DNA of 64,000 nt from Bacteroidota bacterium (GTDB lineage Bacteria; Bacteroidota; Bacteroidia; Flavobacteriales; Flavobacteriaceae), in assembly GCA_024279425.1 (NCBI GenBank), contig JAJRRO010000111.1, forward strand, positions 1 through 64,000, in the 5' to 3' direction. The position numbers were made by a program, and so were the translations under genes. Below the pieces are notes generated by a model. The model ran no database searches, was not told the origin of the DNA, and saw nothing but the letters and a program-made list of their open reading frames with translations. Below are positions 18,401 to 26,617 of the stretch, in pieces (position 1 is the first letter of the stretch; each line of letters begins with the position of its first letter).

Positions 18401-19754
18401 AATTCATCATTTTGGAGGCACTATTGAAGGTGATTTCATCTTTGGCCAGTTTTACATTTGCTACGGACATTTTACCCAACTCCAACCGTTTGGAGGCAAT
18501 TTGGAATGCGATGAATTCTACAATGATCACAGCACCGTCAATTATGATTCCGAAATCGATGGCCCCTAAACTCATTAAGTTGGCATCAACGCCAAAAAGA
18601 TACATAAGTGATAATGCGAAGAGCAGGCACAAGGGTATTACGGAGGCCACTACCAGTCCTGAGCGTATGTTACCCAGTAACAGAACTACCACGAATATGA
18701 CGATCAAACATCCCAGAATAAGGTTTTCCGAGACCGTAAAAGTAGTTTTGGCTATCAATTCACTACGCTCTAGGAAGGGATTGATATAGACACCTTCTGG
18801 AAGTGTTTTTGAAATTGATGCTACGCGTTCCTTGACGGCTTGGATTACTTTGTTCGAGTTGGCATCCTTGAGCATCATTACCTGTCCCAGTACTTTCTCA
18901 CCTTCACCATTTCCGGTTATTGCTCCAAATCGTGTTGCACTACCAAAACCAACTGTCGCGATGTTTTTGATTAAAATAGGGATACCGTCTACATTTTTGA
19001 CCACTATATTTTCAATATCCTGTAAGGAACTGATCAACCCATCGCCACGAATAAAAAAGGCCTGATTGGTTTTTTCTATGTATCCGCCACCGGCAACGCT
19101 ATTGTTATTCTTCAATGCATCAAAAACCTGGGCGATGGTAATGTTCATGGCATTCAACTTCTCGGTATTGATGGCCACCTCATACTGTTTTAAAAGTCCT
19201 CCCCAGGTATTTACCTCTACGACCCCGGGAATTCCTGACAACTGACGTTTAACGACCCAATCCTGTATGGTCCTGAGGTCCATTGCCGAATAACGGTCTT
19301 TATACCCCGGTTCAGTATCTAGAACGTATTGGTATATTTCACCCAAACCTGTGGTGATTGGGCCCATTTTTGGTGTCCCGAATCCTTTGGGAATTTTTTC
19401 AGAGGCCGATTTTATTTTTTCTGCAATCAGTTGACGCGGCAAATACGTGCCCATATCATCCTCGAAAACAATCGTGACCACGGAAAGGCCAAATTTGGAA
19501 ATGGAACGAATTTCGACCACACCAGGTAAATTGGCCATTTCCAATTCCACAGGAGAGGTAATGAACTGTTCAATATCCTGTGTGGAAAGATTTTGTGACG
19601 TGGTAAGGACCTGCACCTGATTGTTGGTTATATCGGGTACAGCACCAATCGAAATTTGGGTTAGGGAATAAAGCCCAAAGAAAGCAATTAATAAAGTAAA
19701 TAAAAGAACAAATAACTTGTTCCTTATGCTAAATTGAATAATTTTTGATAACAT
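15423..19754 (-). CDS. CzcA-type RND metal efflux pump fused to a TolC-like outer membrane factor
   Basis: The protein has 1443 residues. Residues 1-1044 form a complete heavy-metal RND transporter with about 12 membrane segments. The proton-relay motif SLGAIDFGIIIDGAVIIVE (about 395-415) is the divalent-cation (Zn/Co/Cd/Ni) form with DFG...DGA...E, not the Cu/Ag form. Residues 1045-1443 form a TolC-like efflux protein with two coiled repeats. At the junction is a complete signal-like segment (MKGKNFKGLSLILFF). That internal Met (ATG at 16622) is preceded by AAAAGGAATA, so separate translation of the TolC part is possible. RND-TolC fusions are known in Bacteroidota. It is followed by the adaptor gene and preceded by a small His-rich protein gene. 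Confidence 0.9.
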   Translation of the reverse strand: MLSKIIQFSIRNKLFVLLFTLLIAFFGLYSLTQISIGAVPDITNNQVQVLTTSQNLSTQDIEQFITSPVELEMANLPGVVEIRSISKFGLSVVTIVFEDDMGTYLPRQLIAEKIKSASEKIPKGFGTPKMGPITTGLGEIYQYVLDTEPGYKDRYSAMDLRTIQDWVVKRQLSGIPGVVEVNTWGGLLKQYEVAINTEKLNAMNITIAQVFDALKNNNSVAGGGYIEKTNQAFFIRGDGLISSLQDIENIVVKNVDGIPILIKNIATVGFGSATRFGAITGNGEGEKVLGQVMMLKDANSNKVIQAVKERVASISKTLPEGVYINPFLERSELIAKTTFTVSENLILGCLIVIFVVVLLLGNIRSGLVVASVIPLCLLFALSLMYLFGVDANLMSLGAIDFGIIIDGAVIIVEFIAFQIASKRLELGKMSVANVKLAKDEITFNSASKMMNSAIFGQLIILIVFIPILSLSGVEGKMFKPMALTFSFALIGAMILCFTYVPVVASLILKPTRISDKNISVRLMSFLNKVYEPVIDWALKSKKLVLGTAALLLAFSIYLFTIMGGEFIPTLDEGDFVIQPILKTGTSLSKTIETTTRIEKILLNEFPEVEQVITRIGAAEVPTDPMSMEETDVIITLKPKKEWVTATSKDELADKFKEALGIIPGMEVEFTQPIEMRFNELITGVRADIAIKIFGEDLGVLSTKGNEIKRLIEDIEGAADITVEKIVGLPQMNIKYNRAKIARYGLNINDLNTIVSMGFAGANLGSVFEGEKRFDLTLRLDENSRKDIDNIANLYVDLPSGGKIPMSELAQISYTKGAAKIARDDTKRRIVVGINVRNRDLQSVVTDIQNRIASKVKLPVGYTITYGGQFENLQSAKNRLKIAVPIALVLIFFLLFFAFKSVKDALIIYSAIPLAAVGGVFFLWVRDMPFSISAGVGFIALFGIAVLNGIVLIEHFKELKKQGMDDIKARIKQGTKDRLRAVLLTASAAALGFLPMAVSTNVGAEVQRPLATVVIGGLITATLLTLVVLPVLYSIFDKKIELKGIMKGKNFKGLSLILFFVAFGTNAQEKGLNYEDIRTLAFENNAGIKAAALKVEESKALVNSAFDFDKTKIYYQYDQNNLAFNNEPLKVYGIQQSFMFPSLYFGKKRVNKFRLGMEQNHYEVQKQMLEKAVASAYHQLQYERERQQVYEYLDSIYQKFAYASQRRFELGETNYLEKITAQAKRRELQVLFKQAKENVSITQSRLQKITQVAENLHIATMPMQKLKRKVTDISLNAGLSLYNRRAEMVKAKSALEKQRLLPDINLEYFQGSNSGLGDNLHGYQLGLKIPLFFSGNASKIKAAKIAKEVANEESIDYSNRLDLEYQLLRGQLHKYEEILTYYEVEGQNLSDEILKTATVSYQNGEIDFFQYIQSLENAYNITLSYLENLNNHNQTVIALNHLTL

Positions 19755-19821
19755 AATCCTTTGAATAGAAATGATACAAACCTTCCATGAATAGGGAAGG
19801 ATAAACTAAATCAGAATGGGA

Positions 19822-20220
19822 TTATACCTGTTGGGGAGGTTGAAAGATATCGGATTTTTCCAGAGATGAATAGTTATCCAGATAATGGAAATTAGTAGTT
19901 GAATCTGCCACGGGTTCTGTCTTTAAGACTTGCATTTCAAACCTGTTCAATACAAGTGCGGTAAAAGCATGTGAACAGCAATGATGGGTAAAAGGCAGTT
20001 CTTCATGCTTTTTTTTTTCATCTTGGTGGTCTTGGTTATGTTCCTCTTGCAACTCCCCGTAATGTTTGGAAATAAATACAAGGAAATCATCGCCGTATTT
20101 TTCTGAGTGGTATTCGGCGTGTTCCATCAGGTCATCAACATGCACCAAATCGCCCAAATCCATATTAAAGCTTTGGATTAAAATCAAAAAAGAAAGTGCT
20201 ATGGATGCTATTTTGGTCAT
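19822..20220 (-). CDS. Small His/acid-rich exported protein at the head of the metal efflux operon
   Basis: The protein has 132 residues from the ATG at 20220. An N-terminal hydrophobic segment (ASIALSFLILIQSF) acts as a signal or anchor. The middle is rich in His, Glu and Asp (EHNQDHQDEKKKHEELPF) and is followed by THHCCSH, a likely metal-binding cluster. The C-terminus is FQPPQQV. Small proteins of this make-up often precede czc/cus operons in Flavobacteriaceae, and NCBI has a family named HYC_CC_PP for similar ones; membership is not certain here. It lies 67 bases upstream of the RND gene in the same direction, so a periplasmic metal chaperone or sensor role is inferred. Confidence 0.7.
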   Translation of the reverse strand: MTKIASIALSFLILIQSFNMDLGDLVHVDDLMEHAEYHSEKYGDDFLVFISKHYGELQEEHNQDHQDEKKKHEELPFTHHCCSHAFTALVLNRFEMQVLKTEPVADSTTNFHYLDNYSSLEKSDIFQPPQQV

Positions 20221-20343
20221 AAAGCACAAATGTACTAATAAATTTAATTTAACAATGTCGTTTAAATTCCACTTAATATTTTGCCCAATTTAATTAATGA
20301 AATATTTCTTTGTTATCTTGCATTTTAATCCATTGAGTTTGAT

Positions 20344-21414
20344 TTGTCAGTGATCCGAAAAATTAAAATAGCTTTAGTATTTACCTTATTGGTTTGGATC
20401 AATGGATTGGCACAAATCAATTCGTCTAGAGGGAATCTTGATTTAGGCCAACAAATCCAACCTGTACCTGAAAATGCAGTCCTTAAAAATCCGGATTACA
20501 ATATTTGGGGAGGTACTATGGTGCAAACTGAAAATGGGACTTGCCATCTTTTTTATGCCCGATGGCCCTTTAAAAGTGGGTTCAAGGGCTGGTTAAAGGA
20601 ATCTGAAATTGCATACGCTACAGCAAAGTCACCTATTGGTCCTTATGAATTTCAAAAAGTGATTTTAAAAGGATTTGGCAAAGGACATTGGAACGAAGAG
20701 GCTGCCCATAATCCCCATATTAAAAAATTTGGGGATAAATATTATCTCTATTTTATATCACATGAGAAGAAGGAGCTAGGGTTAAGCGACTGGATGAATC
20801 ATATTTTTGGACAACGAATCGGTGTGGCCGTAGCGGACGACCCTGCTGGACCTTGGAAGGTACATTCTGAAACATTAATAGATTATCAAGAAGGAAAACC
20901 GGCACATGGGTATATGGTGAATCCGAGTGTGACGCGCACACCCGAAGGCGATTATCTAATGATGTTCAAGGCTCGAAAACCTGGAGCGAAGAGTTCCAAT
21001 AAGTTCGACCCTATTCATTGTTTGGCCAAGGCTCCGACACCTGTTGGGCCTTTTGTTATAGCCGATGAAACCTTATTGACCGAGCATACGGCCGAAGACC
21101 CATATATTTGGTTTCAACAAGGGAAATACTACGCAATAGTAAAGGATATGTATGGCAAGTATACAGGTACTAAATCTTTAGCCTTATATGAATCTGAGAA
21201 CGGGCTGGATTGGCATCCCTCGGAAAATTTATTGATTACAAAGACTCAAATTGTTTGGGAAAATGGCGAGATTACCCGGTTAAAGAATCTAGAAAGGCCC
21301 CAATTATGGTTTGATAATAAGGGTGCACCCTCGGTTCTCTTTTGCGCCGTACGGGAAAATGAAAGAACTGCTACATTTAATGTACATATTCCATTAGAAA
21401 GAAAAAACGACTAA
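20344..21414 (+). CDS. Exported glycoside hydrolase-like protein, five-bladed beta-propeller fold
   Basis: The protein has about 356 residues with a signal peptide (IALVFTLLVWINGLAQ). The start is TTG at 20344 or GTG at 20350; there is no ATG. The repeated pattern of GH43/GH130-type propellers is seen: IWGGTMVQTENGTCHLFYAR, EEAAHNPHIKKFGDKYYLYF, GYMVNPSVTRTPEGDYLMMF and TEHTAEDPYIWFQQGKYYAI, each with an acidic residue or His near a strand start. It should cleave or bind an exported glycan; the substrate cannot be read from the sequence. It is followed after 20 bases by a sulfatase, so the target is probably a sulfated, marine-type polysaccharide. Confidence 0.75.
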   Translation: MSVIRKIKIALVFTLLVWINGLAQINSSRGNLDLGQQIQPVPENAVLKNPDYNIWGGTMVQTENGTCHLFYARWPFKSGFKGWLKESEIAYATAKSPIGPYEFQKVILKGFGKGHWNEEAAHNPHIKKFGDKYYLYFISHEKKELGLSDWMNHIFGQRIGVAVADDPAGPWKVHSETLIDYQEGKPAHGYMVNPSVTRTPEGDYLMMFKARKPGAKSSNKFDPIHCLAKAPTPVGPFVIADETLLTEHTAEDPYIWFQQGKYYAIVKDMYGKYTGTKSLALYESENGLDWHPSENLLITKTQIVWENGEITRLKNLERPQLWFDNKGAPSVLFCAVRENERTATFNVHIPLERKND

Positions 21415-21434
21415 TTGTGATAAGGCTAAGAAGA

Positions 21435-23018
21435 ATGAAAAATTATTCTAAAAAATTGCTTTGCTATGGTTTTATGCTTTTAGCAACTGCTTTAATACTA
21501 TATTCTTGTGGGGAAAAGGAACCCGAACCTATGACAAAACCAAATATCCTTTTTATTCTTTCAGATGATCATACTTCACAAGCGTGGGGGATCTATGGTG
21601 GAATTTTAGAAGGCTACGTTCAAAACCAGAATATAAAGAGATTGGCGGCCGAAGGAGCGGTTTTGGAAAATGCTTTTTGTACCAATTCAATCTGTACTCC
21701 TAGTCGCGGAGCCATTTTAACAGGACAGTATAGCCACATCAACCAAGTATATACACTGAACGAACCTTTACCCTTAGGACATCCGAATATTGCAAAAACT
21801 TTGGGGGAACAGGGTTACGAAACTGCGGTCATTGGTAAATGGCATTTGGTAGAACCTCCGGAAGGTTTCGATTATTTTAATGTATTGCCAGGACAAGGGA
21901 GGTATTGGGATCCTATTCTGAAAACAAAGGAAAATTGGAAAGACGGACATGATAGTTCTTCAGGAGCCGTTTATGAAGGATTCTCGACAGATGTTATAAC
22001 AGACCTTACTATTGAACATCTGGAAAAAAGAGATACTTCCAAGCCGTTTTTAATGTTCTGCAACTTTAAGGCTACCCATGAACCTTTTGATTATCCAGAA
22101 CGTTTTGCTTCACTCTATACCGATATGGAGGTTCCTGAACCCGAATCGCTAATGGATTTTGGGCCTGAGACTACCGGACGCTCCTTTGTAGGACAAAAGT
22201 TGGAGCATTTGGGCATACGCTGGGATAAAGCCACCGAAGATCCCGAAAATTTTTGGACCACATATCCCGGATTACCTTACCCATTGGATGGATTGGATAG
22301 CATTCAAAAGCGCAAAAAAATCCATCAAAAATTGGTCAAGGATTTTATGCGTTGTGGGGCGGCTATTGATGACAATGTTGGTAAACTATTGGATTATTTG
22401 GAAAAAGAAGGCATTGCTGACAATACCGTTGTCATCTATACCGCTGATCAAGGATATTTCTTGGGGGAGCATGGGTTTTTTGACAAGCGCATGATTTACG
22501 AAGAATCTCTTCGCATGCCTTTCGTTATTCGATACCCCAAAGAAATCGAGGGAGGTCAACGTATCGATGATATTATCTTGAATATTGACTTTGCCGCCTT
22601 GATGGCCGATTATGCAGGAATAGATAGGCCTACCTATATGCAGGGGGAGAGTTTTAGGGAAAACCTTAAGGGAAACACCCCTGATGGCTGGAGGAAACAA
22701 ATGTACTATCGTTATTGGTTACACAGTCCCAACAGACCAGGACATTTCGGTATTCGAAATGAACATTACAAACTGGCATTTTTTTACGGACAGGATTTAG
22801 GAATGAAAGGGACCTCAAAAAAAACCACTGAACCAGTCTGGGAGTTTTTCGATTTACAAAAAGACCCAAAGGAGTTGAACAATGCCATAGATGATACGAC
22901 CTATGCAGATGTCATCTCCGAAATGAAAACCGCCCTTTGGGAAGAGCGTAAAAAATATGGGGATTTAGATGCCAACAGTGAGGTGATGCAAACTATTTTG
23001 GAACAAGAAATGGATTAA
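21435..23018 (+). CDS. S1-family sulfatase lipoprotein
   Basis: The protein has 527 residues from the ATG at 21435; a GTG 18 bases upstream is possible. A lipobox (LILYSC, Cys25) marks a lipoprotein. The formylglycine signature is ICTPSRGAILTGQY with Cys87 as the residue matured by anaerobic or FGE-type enzymes. Metal ligands are in NILFILSDDH (Asp44/Asp45) and VIYTADQGYFLGEHG (about 340-355). GKWHLVEPPEGFDYF is the usual second block. It removes sulfate esters from glycans outside the cytoplasm. It forms an apparent pair with the propeller glycosidase (20-base gap). No sulfatase-maturing enzyme is in the window. Confidence 0.92.
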   Translation: MKNYSKKLLCYGFMLLATALILYSCGEKEPEPMTKPNILFILSDDHTSQAWGIYGGILEGYVQNQNIKRLAAEGAVLENAFCTNSICTPSRGAILTGQYSHINQVYTLNEPLPLGHPNIAKTLGEQGYETAVIGKWHLVEPPEGFDYFNVLPGQGRYWDPILKTKENWKDGHDSSSGAVYEGFSTDVITDLTIEHLEKRDTSKPFLMFCNFKATHEPFDYPERFASLYTDMEVPEPESLMDFGPETTGRSFVGQKLEHLGIRWDKATEDPENFWTTYPGLPYPLDGLDSIQKRKKIHQKLVKDFMRCGAAIDDNVGKLLDYLEKEGIADNTVVIYTADQGYFLGEHGFFDKRMIYEESLRMPFVIRYPKEIEGGQRIDDIILNIDFAALMADYAGIDRPTYMQGESFRENLKGNTPDGWRKQMYYRYWLHSPNRPGHFGIRNEHYKLAFFYGQDLGMKGTSKKTTEPVWEFFDLQKDPKELNNAIDDTTYADVISEMKTALWEERKKYGDLDANSEVMQTILEQEMD

Positions 23019-23238
23019 TGTATTTAGCAACTTCCAATTTCAGTTTTTCAGGTAAACGCTATCCAGTAGGCAAACCATTAGTGCAATGAGCCTACCTTTG
23101 GGAATTAATTGATGAACCTTGACTTCCAAGGTTTACTACCCATTTTCAAAGGAATTGTCCATTAAATTAACGTTTAAAGTGGTACTTTTATAAGTAAGTT
23201 ACAAACCGGATTTAAGTAGCTGGGAATTAATCAAAAAT

Positions 23239-24069
23239 ATGAAGGTATACAAGACCAAAGGTGGGATAGTCATTGAAAAGGGTGGGCAGTTTTATAAAGG
23301 ACCAAATACTGATTGGGACAATTTCATAAATAGGAAAGGGCTGTACAAAGTATTGACAGAGGAAATAGCAAATTTGGAGCCTCTGGATGGCCGAACACCT
23401 CCTGAGAATACACTTGCACCTGTTGGTAATCAGGAAATATGGGCATCTGGGGTCACCTACAAGCGGAGTAGGGAAGCACGAATAGAAGAATCTAAAAAAG
23501 CTGGTGGAGGAACATTTTATGACAGGGTTTATGACGCTGACCGCCCAGAATTATTTTTTAAGGCCACGGCAAGACGCGTTGTAGGAGATAAGGGCAAAGT
23601 TCGAATACGAAAAGATTCCACTTGGGATGTTCCCGAACCTGAACTTACTCTTTTTATAACTTCCGAAGGAAGTATTGAGGGCTATACGGTGGGTAATGAT
23701 ATGAGTTCCCGTAGCATTGAGGGGGAGAACCCTCTTTATTTGCCTCAGGCCAAAACGTATGAGGGTTGTGGGGCAATTGGTCCTTGCATCTATATTACAG
23801 AAAAGGCAATAGATCCAAATACTACAATTACACTTGAAATTCTAAGGAACGGGTCGCGCATGTTCAAAGGAGAGGTACCTATAAGTAATATGAAAAGAAA
23901 GCATACAGATTTGGTAGAGTTTCTTTTTAGGGAATGCGAATTCCCCAAAGGGTGTTTTTTGATGACGGGTACTGGGATAGTACCACCTGATAGCTTTACG
24001 TTGCAAAAAGATGACGAAATACGAATAGATATTGACTCCATCGGAGTCTTGACCAATTATGTAGAGTAG
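23239..24069 (+). CDS. Fumarylacetoacetate hydrolase family protein (sugar-acid type)
   Basis: The protein has 276 residues. The C-terminal FAH fold is shown by PELFFKATARRVVG, the metal-binding VPEPELTLFI (Glu-x-Glu), and GNDMSSRSIEGENPLYLPQA. The last block is close to 2-keto-3-deoxy-sugar-acid dehydratases/hydrolases in this superfamily rather than to true fumarylacetoacetase. With the adjoining sulfatase and Gfo/Idh/MocA oxidoreductase it probably handles a keto-deoxy acid made from a sugar; the exact substrate is open. It is cytoplasmic (no signal). The 220-bp gap before it suggests its own promoter. Confidence 0.8.
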   Translation: MKVYKTKGGIVIEKGGQFYKGPNTDWDNFINRKGLYKVLTEEIANLEPLDGRTPPENTLAPVGNQEIWASGVTYKRSREARIEESKKAGGGTFYDRVYDADRPELFFKATARRVVGDKGKVRIRKDSTWDVPEPELTLFITSEGSIEGYTVGNDMSSRSIEGENPLYLPQAKTYEGCGAIGPCIYITEKAIDPNTTITLEILRNGSRMFKGEVPISNMKRKHTDLVEFLFRECEFPKGCFLMTGTGIVPPDSFTLQKDDEIRIDIDSIGVLTNYVE

Positions 24070-24125
24070 TGTTCAATCATGCTATACCCCCTCAAATCAA
24101 ACGAGTAAAATTAATATAAGCACAA

Positions 24126-25442
24126 ATGAAAAAGTTTAGGTCTAACAAGAAAATCCCAAATCAAGTTTCACGTCGAAAGTTTATTACAAGAACCGCATTG
24201 ACCGTAGGGGCCATTAGTATTGTTCCCCGACATGTTCTTGGAAATGGATTTGTTTCCCCAAGCGATAGAATAAACCTTGGTTTTATTGGATTGGGAAAAC
24301 AGACCAATGGATTGGCAAGAAGGTTTGTTGATAGTACAAGTGCCCAAATAGTGGCAGGTTGTGATGTCTGGACAACGAAGACGGCTTGGTTCGAAAAGCA
24401 TGTAAGTAAGTTATATGCCAAAGAAAGAAAGGTGAAGAAGTATAATGGGGTAACTTCGTATTCCGACTACAAAGAACTTTTGGATAGAAAAGATATTGAT
24501 GCCGTTGTTATAGCTACACCGGATCATTGGCACGCCACACAAGCTATGGACGCGATGCACGCTGGAAAAGATGTGTATTGTGAAAAACCTTTGACCCATC
24601 GAATTACAGAAGGTATTGATCTGGTCAATACAACCCACAAAACAAAAAAGATCCTTCAAACGGGAAGTATGCAACGTTCTCGTGAAAATTTCAGAAGGGC
24701 TTGTGAATTGGTTCGAAATGGATATTTGGGAGATATTGAGAAAGTTTTGGTAAATGTCGGCGACCCTGCAATGCCCTATAATATGAAAGAAGAGCCCATA
24801 CCCAATGAGCTGGATTGGAACAAATGGTGTGGCCCTGCCCCGTTATTGGCTTATAATCACAGATTGGCGCCTTCCCGAAACGATGTTGATTTCTGGCCCG
24901 ATTTTAGGTTGTTCAGGGAAGTCGGAGGTGGAATTTTGTGTGATTGGGGAGCGCATATGTTCGATATTGCCCAATGGGCATTGGGTATGGATAAGACAGG
25001 CCCTATACGATATATTCCACCAGTGGATAGGACATCGGTGAGGGGGTTGCGAATGTTCTACGCAAATGGAATTGAGATGGTGCATGAAGATTTTGGTAGG
25101 GGATGGGGCGTGCGCTTTATTGGAAGTGAGGGCACCATGGACATTAGTAGAAGTTATTTGGAAACTGATCCCCCAGCAATTTTGACCGCCGAGCTAAAAG
25201 ACTCTGACATTAGGTTATATAATACCAATGATAATCATTATCAAGATTGGCTCGATGCAATTAAAAATAGGACTCAACCTATTTGTGATGTTGAAATAGG
25301 ACACCGGTCTGCAAGCATTTGTAATATCGCGAATATTGCCTACCAATTGGGCCGTAGCTTAGATTGGGACCCTGAAAAACAACAATTTAAGGGAGATACA
25401 AAGGCAAATACTTTAAGAAGTAGGGTCAATAGAGATTATTGA
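24126..25442 (+). CDS. Tat-exported Gfo/Idh/MocA family oxidoreductase
   Basis: The protein has 438 residues. The N-terminus has a twin-arginine signal (VSRRKFITRTALTVGAIS, Arg pair near 16-17). The Rossmann domain follows (RINLGFIGLGKQTNGLAR, about 49-66), then the family block AVVIATPDHWHATQAMDAMH and VYCEKPLTHRI with the Lys of the EKP motif. The C-terminal domain includes GGGILCDWGAHMFDIAQW. Such secreted family members act on sugars or sugar derivatives with a tightly bound NAD(P). It lies 56 bases after the FAH gene and likely belongs to the same sugar-processing group. It is convergent with the GH20-like gene (27-base gap). Confidence 0.88.
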   Translation: MKKFRSNKKIPNQVSRRKFITRTALTVGAISIVPRHVLGNGFVSPSDRINLGFIGLGKQTNGLARRFVDSTSAQIVAGCDVWTTKTAWFEKHVSKLYAKERKVKKYNGVTSYSDYKELLDRKDIDAVVIATPDHWHATQAMDAMHAGKDVYCEKPLTHRITEGIDLVNTTHKTKKILQTGSMQRSRENFRRACELVRNGYLGDIEKVLVNVGDPAMPYNMKEEPIPNELDWNKWCGPAPLLAYNHRLAPSRNDVDFWPDFRLFREVGGGILCDWGAHMFDIAQWALGMDKTGPIRYIPPVDRTSVRGLRMFYANGIEMVHEDFGRGWGVRFIGSEGTMDISRSYLETDPPAILTAELKDSDIRLYNTNDNHYQDWLDAIKNRTQPICDVEIGHRSASICNIANIAYQLGRSLDWDPEKQQFKGDTKANTLRSRVNRDY

Positions 25443-25469
25443 AGCCTAAACATGTAAGTAAATATTTAG

Positions 25470-26558
25470 TTATTCGCCCATCTTCGTCGATTCGAGTGCA
25501 TTGATAGTAGTAATCATGGCCTTGAAACATTCAGCTGCGTTATCTTTTTGACTAGCGTTATCTATTTGTTCTTCGATGAAACGAGAGGGTGATGACCAAT
25601 AGGTCTGCATCATACCTAAAAAACGATTGGCCATTTCTGGAGTAGAATTGTTTTTAAAATCACTCATCATTTTTACTTGAGCTACTGCAACGTCCGGTTT
25701 TCTCCAGGGACAGGCGATTACATCAAACCCTTTCATCGCAAAGTAAGCCGGTGTCGGGTATGCCTTTTCATAATGCCAATCGCAGATTACCACCGATTTA
25801 GGAATCATATCAATGGCCCTGGAGGTATTGTTCATAGAGGCTTCCCACATTCCTATCCCCGTGACGGAGCCATCAATCAAACGATCGCCCCATATCCATA
25901 AGCGGGCTCCTTTTTTATTCAAATGGTCACTTATCCGAGTCAATTCGGCAGCGAACAACAAAGCTGGGTCTTTGCCTTTACACCTTGGACATTTATCATC
26001 AGCAAGATAAAAGACCTCATCCATCCCTGCATGAAAGGCATCAGCCTCAAACACTTCCAAAATTTCATCCATCAAATCAAAAACAACCTCGTGAACTTTG
26101 GGGTGTAACGGACAATAACTTTTACAATATAAACCATCGTCATTGGGCCATACATAATTTTCCGGTAGTGGAATATGTGGGGTTTCGTCAAATTCTGGAT
26201 ATACTTCCAATAATTTGGTGTGTTTTGAGTGCCAGCTTTGATGCCCTAATAAGTTTACTTGGGGTATAATTTTAATATTTAATCCCTTACATGTGTTTAC
26301 CAATCGTTTTACTTGCAATTTACTTAATGGGTTTTCTCCACGCAATTCCGGTCTGGATTCATACGCATAATTATAATCCACCCGTAAGACCAGGGTGTTG
26401 ACACCTTGTGGTGCGAGCTCATTTTTGACAAAATCAATAAATTCATCCATTTTGTCATGAGCTGGGGCCGAAATGCAAAACCCCTTGACCTCAAAAATAC
26501 TTTGCGAATTTAAGTTGCTGGCTACGACTAGGAGGAGGAAAAGGATTAATCGTTTCAT
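25470..26558 (-). CDS. Exported GH20-like hydrolase (beta-N-acetylhexosaminidase-type barrel)
   Basis: The protein has 362 residues with a signal peptide (LILFLLLVVASNLNSQ). The (beta/alpha)8 barrel shows NTLVLRVDYNYAYESRPEL, IKIIPQVNLLGHQSWH and DAFHAGMDEVFYLADDKCPR (about 173-192). HAGMDE occupies the place of the GH20 catalytic Asp-Glu pair (usually GGDE). A later WIWGDRLID and ICDWHYEKAYPTP fit the barrel. The N-terminal GH20b domain is absent, so this is a minimal form. The expected target is a hexosamine-type glycan, in keeping with the acetyltransferase-like gene next to it. It could instead be a non-GH20 barrel relative. The gene is 59 bases downstream of 26618-27805, co-directional. 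Confidence 0.75.
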   Translation of the reverse strand: MKRLILFLLLVVASNLNSQSIFEVKGFCISAPAHDKMDEFIDFVKNELAPQGVNTLVLRVDYNYAYESRPELRGENPLSKLQVKRLVNTCKGLNIKIIPQVNLLGHQSWHSKHTKLLEVYPEFDETPHIPLPENYVWPNDDGLYCKSYCPLHPKVHEVVFDLMDEILEVFEADAFHAGMDEVFYLADDKCPRCKGKDPALLFAAELTRISDHLNKKGARLWIWGDRLIDGSVTGIGMWEASMNNTSRAIDMIPKSVVICDWHYEKAYPTPAYFAMKGFDVIACPWRKPDVAVAQVKMMSDFKNNSTPEMANRFLGMMQTYWSSPSRFIEEQIDNASQKDNAAECFKAMITTINALESTKMGE

Positions 26559-26617
26559 TTTTGAAGTTTGGTTAAAGCTATAAAATAAGAGGGATTATGA
26601 AAAATATATGCCCAATT

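Noticed and set aside
16092-18789. Several + strand open frames of 60-175 codons within the RND gene
   Set aside because: All are opposite a well-conserved, intact 1443-residue pump; long antisense frames are expected there from codon bias.
23060-23098. Inverted repeat GTAGGC...GCCTAC as a terminator of the sulfatase gene
   Set aside because: The arms are only 6 bp with a long interrupted loop and no T tract; chance is likely.
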